Source: Myxococcus qinghaiensis
Lineage (GTDB): Bacteria; Myxococcota; Myxococcia; Myxococcales; Myxococcaceae
DNA length: 64,000 nucleotides
Assembly: GCF_024198215.1 (NCBI RefSeq)
Contig: NZ_JAKCFA010000030.1
Location: forward strand, 55,226 to 119,225
Direction of reading: 5' to 3'
This document shows, one piece after another, positions 16,776 through 26,636 of this stretch. A program made the translations under genes and the position numbers. Below the pieces are notes generated by a model, which saw nothing but the letters and a program-made list of their open reading frames with translations, was not told where the DNA came from and ran no database searches. Positions within the stretch are counted from its first letter, which is position 1, and every line of letters begins with the position of its first letter.

Positions 16776-19700
16776 ATGCGTGTCGACGGCTCATCACGTT
16801 CGACTCAAATCAGCTCATCCGAAGGCGCGACTGAAACAGCCCGGACCGAGTCATCGTCTCAAAACCACGTCGTCGAGCGGGAAGACACTTCCAGCACGGA
16901 AGGCTTCGACTCGACCTCAAGCTTCGAGGACGGCGACGGCGGCGCCGTGCACCGCGAGCGGCTCCAGCCACCTCCGCCTCCTCCACCTCCCGAGAAGGAA
17001 GAGGAAGCTCCCGTCCCGCTCCCGCTGAAGGACTTGAAGCGCGGCGACTCAGGCCTGGAGGTGAAACAACTGCAGGACGCGCTGGTGACGCTGGGCTACC
17101 TCACCGAAGCCCAGGTGGCCACCGGGCCCGGCCAGTTCGGCCCCCAGACAGCAGCGGCGCTGGAGCGCTTCCAGGCCGAGCACCAGCTCCCCACCACCGG
17201 CCAGTACTCGGCGGGGACGCGCGACGCACTGTCCAACGCGCTCACCGAGCCAAAGGTGAACAGCGGCGCACGACAGCCAGCCACGTCCGCCGAGGACGCG
17301 TTCATCACCCAGTTCACCTCCGAGTACAACCCGACCGGCCCTCGCGGCAGCACCAACTGCGGGCCCGCGAGCCTCGCGATGTCGCTGGCATACACGGGGC
17401 ACATGCCGCCCGGCATCTCCAAGGAGCAGCAGGTGGACTACGCCCGCGCGCTGATGAGTCCGCGCCGCGAGAGCGAGTTCACCTACGTGAAGGCGTCCGA
17501 TGGCACCCGCGTTCCCCAGCTCGACCGGGACCGCGAGCTGACGGGCGGCACCATGGTGGGGGATGGCATCCAGGGCGCGGGCCTGGGCTCGCGCTACGGC
17601 CAGGGCTGGGAATCCCTCGACCAGCAGCTCGCCGCGGGCAACCCCGTCATCGCCAATGGCCAGACGAACGCGAAGTGGCGCGCCCAGTTCCCCGAGCGCA
17701 TGGGCTCCGGAGACATCGGCCACCTCAACGCCATCCTCGGCAAGACACCCGACGGCAAGTACCTGGTGGCGGACCCGCTGCACACCGGCGGCCCCGTGGC
17801 GATGACGCGCGAGCAGCTCGGCGTCTTCTTCTCCCCCACGAGCGGACAACCTTCCTTCACCGCCCTGGAGGGAGCGTCGCGAACCACGAGCCCGGCCGCC
17901 AACGCGGGCGCGAGCACCGGAGCCGCCGTGGCACGCAGGCTCGAGGAGGCCGCCTCGGGAAGCCCCACTCCCGAGCCCGAGCTCTCCACGCCGAAGCCGG
18001 GAGTAAGCATCGTCAGCGTCGCCGCCGGCACGGACGTGAAGACGCGCGCGGCGCAAGACGCGAAGGCCCTGGAGGGCACGCTCAAGAACAGCCTGGAGCA
18101 GGGCGCGCGCCAGTTCGAGCAACTCATCGCCAGCAACCCGGACCCCGTCTACCAGGAGGCGTTCGTCCGCGCCGCCGAGCCGTCCCTGGCGAAGATGGGA
18201 CAGCTCTTCGCCGGCGTGTCTCCGGAGACGGACCGCCAGCTCCATCCCCGCCCGCCGCTGCGCCCACCTGACCTGGACAACCCGGCGGTGCTGAAGAAGC
18301 TCGCGGACCAGGAGACCCGCATCGAGCACCAGACGTTCTTCGCCCTGACGCGCGCCACGGAGCTCTTGAAGGACCCCGCCGCGGGAATGGTGGGCAAGGC
18401 CTTCACGCGCGACGCGCCTCCGGGGCTGGTGAACATGTCGATGACGAGCGCGGTGCGCACCGCCGTCAACTTCGGGCTCGGCACGCGGCTCGCGTTCGAC
18501 CTCGAGCGTTCGCTGAATCGGAGGGAGGTGATTGCGCCGGGCAGCACCGCGCCCACCTACGGCAAGGACCAGGCGGCGCTTCACCGCACGCTGTGGAGCG
18601 CCATCGACGGCGTGCGCGGCGACTTCGCGGTGGCGGCCGAAAAGGCGGAAGCACACCAGAAGAAGCTCACCGCGCTGCTCGGTGGCCCCGCCGCCATCCT
18701 CACTCCCGAGCAGCAGAAGGACTTCATCTCCGCCTACGTCGGGCAGGCCGGCATCCAGAAGGACCTCGCGGAGTTCGAGCGGCTGGGCAAGCTGCTCGCC
18801 ACCGCCGCGCCGGACGGCGTGCCTCACGGCGCGGAGGACCCGCGCATCGCCGCGCTCGCCCGTGAAATCCCCCGCCTCGCGGAGACCGCGGGCGGCGCCA
18901 GCTACCTCGCCGGACAGCTCGCGGCCAAGGCGGAGGACACGCCGCTCTTCCTCGATGTCGTGGGCAAGCTGAAGGACGGCAAGGACTTCAACGAGAAGCT
19001 CGCCCTCGCGCTCGTGAAGAGCGCGGGCACCGGCGCACTGCTCGCGGCCGGCAACAAGTCCCCGGCCACCGCCCAGAAAATCTTCGACGGGCTGGCGCGC
19101 TGCTCGGACGTGTTCGGCATGAAGCCGGACGACATGAAGGCCTACGTCCGCCTGCTGCGGACCATCAAACCGGGCACCTCCGAAGCGGACGTGCGCAAGA
19201 CGACCCAGTCCCTGAATGCCCTCCTGACGGGGCAGGAGACGGGCCTGCCATTCAACCCGGACTCGCCTCGGGGACAGGCGCTGCGCGGACTGGGCCTGCT
19301 CGTCGTCGGCACGGCGTTCGCCGGAGACGTCAGCAACTGGAGCCAGGCGGACCTCTCCGCGAAGCTCAAGATTGTCGGAGACGGGCTCAGCTTCACCTCC
19401 GACGGCGCGGTGTTCCTCACCGGCGTCCTCGGCAAGACGGCGCAGGCGGCGTCCGCCGTCTCGGTGCTGGGCAAGGCCTCCGCCATCGGCGCGGTGCTCG
19501 GCGCCGCGGGTGACGCGCTGCAGAGCTTCCAGTACCTGCGCGAGGGCGATGGCTGGAAGGCCACCGCGTCCGGCGCCCAGGCCCTGGGCGGCGCGCTGAT
19601 GGCGGGAGCGGCGCTCTTCAGCTGGGCGCCGGGCTTCCAGATTCTCGGCGCGGCACTGTTCCTCGGAGGGCTGGGCGCCAAGTACCTGGACCCGGAGCAG

Positions 19701-20153
19701 GAGCGCATCCGCGAGGAGCAGGTGAAGTTGCTCACCGCGAGCGGCATGGATGCGACGCTCGCGCGCAACCTCATCACCCTGGGGCCGGAGCTGCTCGACC
19801 AGCGGCTGTGCCAGGACGCGGGCCTGTCGCCGGAGCAGGTGCAGAAGCTCATCGCGGACCACCCGTCGCTGGGACAGAGCGCGACCCACCTGGACAGCCT
19901 CGTGCAGGCCGCCGACGCCCTGAAGATAAAGGGCGCGCACTTCCAGGAGCTCCTGGAGCGGCTCGCGCAGGCCCACGGCGTCGACGTGGGCACGCTCGCT
20001 CGCGAGGTGCATACGCGCTTCTTCGGACACCCACCCTCCGGTGGCGCGGGCGGCGGCGAGCTGTACCTCTCCCAGGCCGATGAGTTCCGCGCGTGGGTGG
20101 AGTCACGCACGCCCGAAGTCGCCGCGTGGGCGAAGCAGCACGAGACGCGCTGA
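16776..20153 (+). CDS. Peptidoglycan-binding, C39-like peptidase large protein
   Basis: Encodes 1125 residues. Residues 1-80 are Ser/Thr/Glu-rich and disordered, with a run of eight prolines. Residues 85-155 match a PG_binding_1 domain (RGDSGLEVKQLQDAL, QTAAALERFQ). Residues 175-345 are a C39-like cysteine peptidase: NCGPASLAMS (Cys195), GDIGHLNAILG (His316) and VADPLHTGG (Asp333). The remaining 700 residues are alpha-helical, with a Gly/Ala-rich hydrophobic hairpin region around 990-1040 that could insert in membranes. No Sec signal is present, so secretion by another route is likely. GGGGGAG 5 bases before ATG 16776 supports this start. Divergent from the SitA6-type toxin. Function not known; a cell-wall-targeting effector is possible. 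Confidence 0.75.
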   Translation: MRVDGSSRSTQISSSEGATETARTESSSQNHVVEREDTSSTEGFDSTSSFEDGDGGAVHRERLQPPPPPPPPEKEEEAPVPLPLKDLKRGDSGLEVKQLQDALVTLGYLTEAQVATGPGQFGPQTAAALERFQAEHQLPTTGQYSAGTRDALSNALTEPKVNSGARQPATSAEDAFITQFTSEYNPTGPRGSTNCGPASLAMSLAYTGHMPPGISKEQQVDYARALMSPRRESEFTYVKASDGTRVPQLDRDRELTGGTMVGDGIQGAGLGSRYGQGWESLDQQLAAGNPVIANGQTNAKWRAQFPERMGSGDIGHLNAILGKTPDGKYLVADPLHTGGPVAMTREQLGVFFSPTSGQPSFTALEGASRTTSPAANAGASTGAAVARRLEEAASGSPTPEPELSTPKPGVSIVSVAAGTDVKTRAAQDAKALEGTLKNSLEQGARQFEQLIASNPDPVYQEAFVRAAEPSLAKMGQLFAGVSPETDRQLHPRPPLRPPDLDNPAVLKKLADQETRIEHQTFFALTRATELLKDPAAGMVGKAFTRDAPPGLVNMSMTSAVRTAVNFGLGTRLAFDLERSLNRREVIAPGSTAPTYGKDQAALHRTLWSAIDGVRGDFAVAAEKAEAHQKKLTALLGGPAAILTPEQQKDFISAYVGQAGIQKDLAEFERLGKLLATAAPDGVPHGAEDPRIAALAREIPRLAETAGGASYLAGQLAAKAEDTPLFLDVVGKLKDGKDFNEKLALALVKSAGTGALLAAGNKSPATAQKIFDGLARCSDVFGMKPDDMKAYVRLLRTIKPGTSEADVRKTTQSLNALLTGQETGLPFNPDSPRGQALRGLGLLVVGTAFAGDVSNWSQADLSAKLKIVGDGLSFTSDGAVFLTGVLGKTAQAASAVSVLGKASAIGAVLGAAGDALQSFQYLREGDGWKATASGAQALGGALMAGAALFSWAPGFQILGAALFLGGLGAKYLDPEQERIREEQVKLLTASGMDATLARNLITLGPELLDQRLCQDAGLSPEQVQKLIADHPSLGQSATHLDSLVQAADALKIKGAHFQELLERLAQAHGVDVGTLAREVHTRFFGHPPSGGAGGGELYLSQADEFRAWVESRTPEVAAWAKQHETR

Positions 20154-20412
20154 ACGCCAGTCCAAGGCCCGCATACCGACAACGCAACGCGGCACCCGCG
20201 TAACCCGATGAAACTCCAACGCGGGGCCCGCCGCGCTGCCCGCACGCCTTTCGAGACTTGCCGCGTTAACGGGTCTTGGTTTGACTTTCTTTGTCGTCCG
20301 AAGAAATAGAATCATGGGCTGAAAGGAAAGGACCGCTCGGACGCAGCACCGTCTCGGTATGCGCTGGCACACCCCCTCCCCTACTTTCTCCAGCGGCCCG
20401 CTTTTCGTCCCC

Positions 20413-23400
20413 ATGCGATTACCAACCCCTCTTGTGCAGGCCACGCACCGTGTCAGGAGTCTCCTGACGCGGGTGTGTGCGACAGCGGTAGCAGTGGGTG
20501 TGATGGCGTTCGGTTCGGACGCGAACGCCCAGGCCGGGAATCTCGCTCTCAACCGACCGACGGTGACGTCATCGGCACAGGAGGGAATCACTGGCAACTA
20601 CGCGGTGGATGGAGATGGAGGAACGCGGTGGGGCAGCCTCTTCACCGCGAATGAGTGGATCTACGTCGACCTGGGTGCGAGCACCACCATCAGTCGCGTG
20701 GTGCTCACGTGGGAGACGGCGTACGCCATCGGCTACAAGGTGCAGACGTCCCCGGACGCGGCGAACTGGACGGACATCCGCACCATCACCGACGGCGACG
20801 GCGGGGTGGATGACCTGACGGTGTCGGGCACGGGCCGCTACATCCGCATCCTCGGCACGGTGCGCGGCGCGGCGGACTACGGCTATTCGCTGTGGGAGTT
20901 CGCCGTCTACAGCGGCACGGCCGCCACCGGCGACCTGGCGAAGAACCGTCCCGCCACGGCCTCCACCGTGGAGGGCAACGCGGCCCACCTCACGCCGGGC
21001 TACGCGGTGGATGGCAACACGACGACGCGCTGGTCCTCGGACCCGCTGGATGGCCAGTGGATTCGCGTGGACCTGGGCTCGGCGAGGACGCTGGGCAAGG
21101 TGGTGCTGAACTGGGAGGGCGCCTATCCGTCGACCTATGCGATTGAAGGCTCGACGAATGACAGCACCTGGTCGCCGCTCGCGACGAACATCACCGACGG
21201 CGCGCCGGGTCGCCGTGAAATCACCGTGTCCGGCTCCGCCCGCTACGTGCGCGTGCGCGGCATCACCCGCGGCACGGGCTACGGAATCTCCCTCTGGGAC
21301 TTCGAGGTCTACGCGCCCGGTGACGGCCCGCAGGAGCCGCCGCCGCAGACGACGAACCAGACCATCAAGCTGATGTTCCCGGAGCTGGCGTACGCGAAAA
21401 TCAATGTCTCGCCCGCGCCCCTCAGCGTCACGCCCACGCCCGAGGAAGGCAACACCACGCCGTCGGTGCGCAACCCGCCCGGGCCCTTCACCTACGAGCT
21501 GACCTTCGCGCCCAACACGACGATTACCCTCTCCAAGAACCAGTTCTCGCCCACCGCGCCCAACACGGACATCCGGCTGGCGGTGACGACGTCCACCGGC
21601 ACGGTGCTGCGCGGCCAGAGCGTCACCTCGCTCGCGGTGCAGGGCGCCGAGTGGAAGGTCGAAATCTTCACCACGGGCGGGCCTCCGGACGGAAGAGACC
21701 GCACCATCATCCCGGACCCGTACCAGGCGCCCGCGCCTCCCGCCATCGCGGGCGCGTTCGCAGTCGTGGCGCCGGCCAACAACGCCATGGTGACGAACAC
21801 CCGCCGTCCCACGTTCCAGTGGGCCGCCGTCGCGGGCGCGGCCAACTACAAGCTGTATCTGAACATCAGCCGGGACGACTACGACTGGATGGCCCCGGGC
21901 AGCCTGCTGGACCGCTACACGCTGATGACCACGACGACGGGCACGTCCTTCACCCTGGCGCAGGACCTGCCGGACCGCTGGACGTACAAGTGGTACGTCG
22001 TGGCCACGCAGGCCAGCGGCGCCACCAGTCGCTCCGACTTGCGTCAGTTCAGCGTGTACCTGCCGGTGGTGGAGACGGCGGCGGACGGCGTCGCGCTCAT
22101 CAACGGCATGCGCGACTTGAACAAGAACGGCGTCATCGACCCGTACGAGGACTGGCACAACCCCATCGCCACCCGCGTCAATGACCTGATGGCGCGGATG
22201 ACGACGCGCGAGAAGGCGCTCCAGATGTTCTTCGAGGCCAAGACGTTCCCCGAGGCGGGCTTCACCATGGGCCCCCTGAGCCCGGAGGACATCGTCAGCT
22301 TCCAGCGCGCCTCCGCGGCCACGCGGCTGGGAATCCCCAACGTGGACGCGGGTGACTCCATCCACGGCTACAAGACGAGCTGGCCCACGCAGCCGGCGCT
22401 GGCCGCCTCCCGCGACTTGGACACCGTCTACGAGCTGGGTGACATGCAGCGCCGCGAGCAGCTCGCGGTGGGCAGCCGCGGCACGCTGTCGCCGCTGGCG
22501 GAGGTGGGCACCAAGGTCCTCTATCCGCGCATCCAGGAGGGCAACGGCGAGGACGCGGACCTGTCGGCGGGCCTCACCCGCGCGCTCATCGCGGGCCTGC
22601 AGGGCGGCCCCGAGGTGAACCCGCACTCCATCTGGGTCACCACCAAGCACTGGCCCGGCCAGGGCGCGGGCGGCGAGGCCGGCATCACCTATGACGGCAC
22701 CACCATCCACTACCACATGCGTCCGTGGCACGCGGCGCTGGAGGCGGGCACCAGCGGCATCATGCCGGGCTACGCGGGCAGCTGGCTGCTGGGTCCGGAG
22801 GGCTACGGCGCCGGTGACAGCGTGGGCATCCTCAACTACCTGCGGGTGAACCTGGGCTACCAGGGCGTCATCTGCTCGGACTGGCTGCCGTCGGGGGCGT
22901 GGACGCGCTCGGCGACGGCGGGCTCGGACGTCATGGGCGGGGCGAACCCCGCGCAGATGGGCAACTTCGAGACGGCGGTGCCCATCGCCCGCATCAACGA
23001 CTCCGTGCGCCGGATTCTGGACCTGAAGTTCCGCCTGGGCATCTTCGAGGACCCGTACCGCAGGGGCCTCGCGGGCACGTCCGAGTGGCACACGGCGGAC
23101 CACAAGGAGCTGGTGCGCCGCGCGGCTCAGAACGCGATGACGCTCTTGAAGAACGACGGCGCGCTGCCACTGCGGTTGGGCGCGGGCTCGAGCATCGTCG
23201 TCGCGGGGCCTTGCGCGGATGCGGGCCCCTGCATGGTGACGTGGCGCTCGGACTTCCACGGCACGGAGTTCGGGGACCTGACCATCTACCAGGCCATCAA
23301 GCAGCGCGCCGCGGCGGCTGGCATCACCGTCTACAAGGACAACGCTCCGGCGGGCGTCACGCCCAACGCGGCCATCGTCGTGGTGGGCGAGAGCTACTTC

Positions 23401-24876
23401 ACGCACGGCACCGAGTGGGACAAGGAGAAGCCCTACCTGCCGGGAGACCCGATTGGCCCGGCGCATGATGCCAAGTGGGGCAACCAGTACGGCCTCATCA
23501 CCGGCTTCCGCGCGCGCAACATCCCCACGACGACGGTGCTCATCCTGCCGCGCCCGTACATCCTCACCAACGTCGTCCCGCAGACCAACGCGCTGCTGGC
23601 GGCGTACCGGCCTGGAGACTCGGGAGGCCCGGCCGTGGCGGACATCCTCTTCGGAGACGTCTTCCCTCGAGGCAAGCTGCCCTGGCAGCTCCCGCGCTCG
23701 ATGGACCAGATTGGCACCGACGCGGAGAACAACCAGTTGGAGCACTGGGACCTCCCGTTCGACCTGGGCGCCACGGCGGCGCAGCGCACGGAGATTCGCT
23801 CGCGCATCGCGCAGGGGCTGCCGGTGTTGCCCATCTACGGCAACCCGCTGTTCCAGTACGGCGCGGGCATCCAGGGCTTCGGGCTGACGGACGCGACGCC
23901 GCCCACGGCCTTCACGCTGCAGACGCCGGCGCCGGGCTCCACCATCACCACGCGGCCGAACTTCACGTGGACGGCGAGCAGCGACCCGCAGACGGGCATC
24001 CACCGCTACGAGGTCTTCCTGGATGGCAGCCCCTTCCCCGTCGCCACGACGCGCACGAACTCCGCCTCCGTCATCAACGCCGCGCTGGGCAACGGCGCGC
24101 ACACGTGGTTCGTGAGGGCCTACAACTGGGCGGGCGGCGTCACGCAGTCGGCGACGGCGACCTTCACGCTGAATGACACGGCGCCTCCGGCGGCCTTCGC
24201 GGCGCTGGTGCCCGCGGCGGGCGCGGCGGTGCCGGGTGCGTCCACGACGTTCATCTGGGAGCAGACGACGGACGTGGGCGCGGGCGTGTCCAGGTACGTG
24301 CTCGTGGTGGACGGCACGGACCGCGCGCCGGACGTCACGCCGAAGGCCTACGTGGGCACGTCGACGAACCTGGCGCTGGGGAAGAACATCTCCGCGACGT
24401 CCTCGGAGTTCGGCAGCCCCAACGACGCGGTGGACGGCAACGTGACGGGCACGCGCTGGTCCAGCCGGAACGACGTGGCCAGCCCCGACACGGAGTCCAT
24501 CACCGTGGACCTGGGCGGGGTGTACTCCATCAAGCGGGTGAACCTGTTCTGGGAGGCGGCGTATGGAAGGCAGTACGCCATCGAGGCCTCCGTGGACGGC
24601 ACGACGTGGAGGACGGTGTACACCGAGGCCAACGGCAACGGCGCGCAGGATGACCTGCTCAACCTGAGCGGCGTGGGTCGCTACGTGCGCATGCGAGGCA
24701 TCCAGCGCGCCACGGGCTACGGGTACTCGCTGTGGGAGTTCGAGGTGTACGGCGTCGGGACGGAGCAGACGACGCTGACGGGCCTGGCCACGGGCAGCCA
24801 CACGTGGCGGGTGCGGGCCATCGACGGAGCGAACAACAGCACGCTCTCCAGCGGCCCCATCACCTTCACCAAGTAG
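20413..24876 (+). CDS. Secreted GH3 glycosidase with three discoidin (F5/8C) domains
   Basis: Encodes 1487 residues from ATG 20413 (an in-frame ATG at 20359 would add 18). A signal peptide ends near ANAQA. Two discoidin-type carbohydrate-binding domains follow (20540-20925 and 20930-21315; each has NRP, a W(S/G)S block and YGxSLWEFxVY). Next come Ig-like segments, the GH3 barrel (22170-23050) with nucleophile Asp823 in GVICSDW, the GH3 C-domain (23110-23900), more Ig-like domains, and a third discoidin domain (24365-24755). Family role: release of glucose or related sugars from beta-glucans. The multiple binding modules suggest insoluble polysaccharide or cell-wall glycan targets. Confidence 0.9.
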   Translation: MRLPTPLVQATHRVRSLLTRVCATAVAVGVMAFGSDANAQAGNLALNRPTVTSSAQEGITGNYAVDGDGGTRWGSLFTANEWIYVDLGASTTISRVVLTWETAYAIGYKVQTSPDAANWTDIRTITDGDGGVDDLTVSGTGRYIRILGTVRGAADYGYSLWEFAVYSGTAATGDLAKNRPATASTVEGNAAHLTPGYAVDGNTTTRWSSDPLDGQWIRVDLGSARTLGKVVLNWEGAYPSTYAIEGSTNDSTWSPLATNITDGAPGRREITVSGSARYVRVRGITRGTGYGISLWDFEVYAPGDGPQEPPPQTTNQTIKLMFPELAYAKINVSPAPLSVTPTPEEGNTTPSVRNPPGPFTYELTFAPNTTITLSKNQFSPTAPNTDIRLAVTTSTGTVLRGQSVTSLAVQGAEWKVEIFTTGGPPDGRDRTIIPDPYQAPAPPAIAGAFAVVAPANNAMVTNTRRPTFQWAAVAGAANYKLYLNISRDDYDWMAPGSLLDRYTLMTTTTGTSFTLAQDLPDRWTYKWYVVATQASGATSRSDLRQFSVYLPVVETAADGVALINGMRDLNKNGVIDPYEDWHNPIATRVNDLMARMTTREKALQMFFEAKTFPEAGFTMGPLSPEDIVSFQRASAATRLGIPNVDAGDSIHGYKTSWPTQPALAASRDLDTVYELGDMQRREQLAVGSRGTLSPLAEVGTKVLYPRIQEGNGEDADLSAGLTRALIAGLQGGPEVNPHSIWVTTKHWPGQGAGGEAGITYDGTTIHYHMRPWHAALEAGTSGIMPGYAGSWLLGPEGYGAGDSVGILNYLRVNLGYQGVICSDWLPSGAWTRSATAGSDVMGGANPAQMGNFETAVPIARINDSVRRILDLKFRLGIFEDPYRRGLAGTSEWHTADHKELVRRAAQNAMTLLKNDGALPLRLGAGSSIVVAGPCADAGPCMVTWRSDFHGTEFGDLTIYQAIKQRAAAAGITVYKDNAPAGVTPNAAIVVVGESYFTHGTEWDKEKPYLPGDPIGPAHDAKWGNQYGLITGFRARNIPTTTVLILPRPYILTNVVPQTNALLAAYRPGDSGGPAVADILFGDVFPRGKLPWQLPRSMDQIGTDAENNQLEHWDLPFDLGATAAQRTEIRSRIAQGLPVLPIYGNPLFQYGAGIQGFGLTDATPPTAFTLQTPAPGSTITTRPNFTWTASSDPQTGIHRYEVFLDGSPFPVATTRTNSASVINAALGNGAHTWFVRAYNWAGGVTQSATATFTLNDTAPPAAFAALVPAAGAAVPGASTTFIWEQTTDVGAGVSRYVLVVDGTDRAPDVTPKAYVGTSTNLALGKNISATSSEFGSPNDAVDGNVTGTRWSSRNDVASPDTESITVDLGGVYSIKRVNLFWEAAYGRQYAIEASVDGTTWRTVYTEANGNGAQDDLLNLSGVGRYVRMRGIQRATGYGYSLWEFEVYGVGTEQTTLTGLATGSHTWRVRAIDGANNSTLSSGPITFTK

Positions 24877-24893
24877 AGACACCGCAACGAGAT

Positions 24894-24934
24894 GAGGGGA
24901 AGACGGCGGCGGACCTCGCTGCCGTCTTCCCCTC
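24894..24934 (+). terminator. Hairpin after GH3 gene
   Basis: GAGGGGAAGACGGC pairs perfectly with GCCGTCTTCCCCTC (14 bp) across a 13-base loop, 17 bases after the stop codon. Confidence 0.65.
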
Positions 24935-24980
24935 GGGTGTCGGGGCCAGCAACGGACGGCTCCTCGTCCCCGTCGCGCCG

Positions 24981-25032
24981 CGTGACAACCTGTCACGACA
25001 CCCTGTCACCCGAGAATCCGCGGCGAGTGACA
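24981..25032. promoter_or_regulatory. Cluster of TGTCAC/GTGACA hexamers
   Basis: CGTGACA-acc-TGTCACG is a perfect inverted repeat at 24981-24997. It is followed by TGTCAC at 25004-25009 and GTGACA at 25027-25032, making four half-sites in 52 bases upstream of the GspC-like gene. It looks like a regulator-binding region; the regulator is unknown. Confidence 0.4.
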
Positions 25033-25175
25033 GGAGTGGCCTGCCCGAGCCCGCACGACAGCGCTGGCCTTCCCAGGCGCGACGTGGTCTCCGAGTGAAG
25101 CCAGACACGCGCACGGCCCTGGCATCGAGCTTGCTCTTGTCCCGTTCACCCCTGAGGGGGAGGAGGCAGGACACG

Positions 25176-25652
25176 ATGAAGCTCACCATCTTTCCGAAGT
25201 CTGTCTGGTTCCTGGCTGGCTCGCTCGTCACGGCGGGGGCAGTGTTCGCCGTGCTTGCGTTCCATCACTTCACCAAGCGCCCGTTCGACGACTCCGACTC
25301 CAGCGTCGACATTCGCAGCGTGGGAGAGAACGCCTACGAAATCACCAGCAAGGAGCCGCTCGTCGACACCTTGCAACCCAGCCACTCGGAGGCGTCGATG
25401 CAGGCGCGCATCGTCCCCTCCTTCAAGGACGGCAAGTCCCAGGGCTTCAAGCTCTTCTCCATCCGGGAGGGCTCGCTCTACGACAAGCTGGGCTTCCAGA
25501 ACGGCGACGTCATCCAGCGCGTCAACGGCATCTCGCTCGACACGCCGGAGAAGGCGCTGGAGACCTACGCGCTCTTGAAGACCGCCCGCCGGCTGGAGGT
25601 GGACCTGCACCGCGACGGAGCCCCGCTGCGCAAGGTCTACGACGTGAAGTGA
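25176..25652 (+). CDS. GspC-like PDZ protein
   Basis: Encodes 158 residues. A single membrane helix lies at residues 9-31. A short linker leads to a C-terminal PDZ domain (about 80-155: GFKLFSIREGSLYDKLGFQNGDVIQRVNG). This architecture is that of the type II secretion protein GspC, which links the inner-membrane platform to the secretin. No other gsp gene lies in this window, so it is either a solitary paralogue or another bitopic PDZ protein. A strong AGGAGG precedes ATG 25176. Confidence 0.72.
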   Translation: MKLTIFPKSVWFLAGSLVTAGAVFAVLAFHHFTKRPFDDSDSSVDIRSVGENAYEITSKEPLVDTLQPSHSEASMQARIVPSFKDGKSQGFKLFSIREGSLYDKLGFQNGDVIQRVNGISLDTPEKALETYALLKTARRLEVDLHRDGAPLRKVYDVK

Positions 25653-25725
25653 GCAGCACCCGCCAAGGCCCGGCAACGGGGACGCTCTCAACGAGCGCCC
25701 ACACCGTCCCGGGCCGCGAACCCAC

Positions 25726-26448
25726 TCAGCCCAGATTGTGGAAGACGCGCTGCACGTCGTCGTCCTGCTCCAGCGAGTCCACCAGCTCGAGGACCTCGTT
25801 GGCCTTGTCCTCGGGCAGCTCGATGAGGTTCTCCGCGATGTACTCGGAGTCAGCGGAGATGGGCGTCAGGCCCTTGGCCTCAATCGCCGTCTGCAGCTTG
25901 CCGAAGTCGGAGAAGTCACAGCGGATGATGAGCTGCTTCTCACCCTTCTCACCGGTGCCCTCTCCCAGCTCCTGGAGGCCGTGGTCGATGAGCTCCAGCT
26001 CCAGCTCGTCCTGATTCAACCCCTCCGGATTCAGACGGAAGACCCCCATCCGCTTGAACATGAACGCCACGCTGCCCGCGTTGCCCATGTTCCCGGAGTA
26101 CTTGTTGAAGCGCATGCGCACGTTCGCCACGGTGCGCACCACGTTGTCCGTGGCCGTCTCCACCAGCAGGGCGATGCCGTGGGGCGCGTAGCCCTCGTAG
26201 AGGACGATTTCGTACTGCGTCGCCGTCTGGCCGCTGGCGCGCTTGATGGCGGCCTCGACCTTGTCCTTCGGCATGTTCGCCGCACGGGCATTCTGGAGGA
26301 CCCGACGCAGCGTGGAGTTGGTGTCCGGGTTGGGCCCGCCGGACTTCACCGAGATGGCGATGTCCTTGCTGATGCGCGTGAACACCTTCGCCATCTTGTT
26401 CCAGCGGGCCATCATCGTGGCCTTGCGCGTCTCGAAAATGCGTCCCAT
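25726..26448 (-). CDS. yebC: YebC/PmpR family regulator
   Basis: Encodes 240 residues, the family's normal length. N-terminal KMAKVFTRISKDI, then the core GGPNPDTNSTLRRVLQNARAANMPKDKVEAAIKRASG, YEGYAPHGIALLVE and KYSGNMGNAGSVAFMF are highly conserved YebC motifs. Members are DNA-binding regulators, and recent work links YebC proteins to ribosome stalling at proline runs. Cytoplasmic; likely single-gene unit. Confidence 0.95.
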   Translation of the reverse strand: MGRIFETRKATMMARWNKMAKVFTRISKDIAISVKSGGPNPDTNSTLRRVLQNARAANMPKDKVEAAIKRASGQTATQYEIVLYEGYAPHGIALLVETATDNVVRTVANVRMRFNKYSGNMGNAGSVAFMFKRMGVFRLNPEGLNQDELELELIDHGLQELGEGTGEKGEKQLIIRCDFSDFGKLQTAIEAKGLTPISADSEYIAENLIELPEDKANEVLELVDSLEQDDDVQRVFHNLG

Positions 26449-26636
26449 GGGTCGAAGCGACTCTTTGGAAATAGGGGGGCGTTACAACGGTGCGGCCAAT
26501 CTAGCGCAACTCGGGTGAGGCGCCCGCGCTTCGTGTGCGGGGCGGCGACCTGGCCGGCGCTCGGTCCACGAAACGGAACAGGCGGCGACCTTCATGGGCC
26601 ACCGCGCCCGTCCATCCCAAGGCCCTGCGAGTGACT

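Noticed and set aside
17049..20030. Long antisense frame (993 codons) opposite the C39 gene
   Set aside because: Same kind of composition artefact; the plus strand has coherent domains.
20187..20201. ACGCGG-CAC-CCGCGT hairpin after the C39 gene
   Set aside because: Only six pairs with a three-base loop; too weak to call a terminator.
20569..24996. Very long antisense open frame (1475 codons) opposite the GH3 gene
   Set aside because: Extremely Arg/Val/Ala/Gly-rich with no protein-like pattern, a by-product of high GC on the opposite strand of a real gene.
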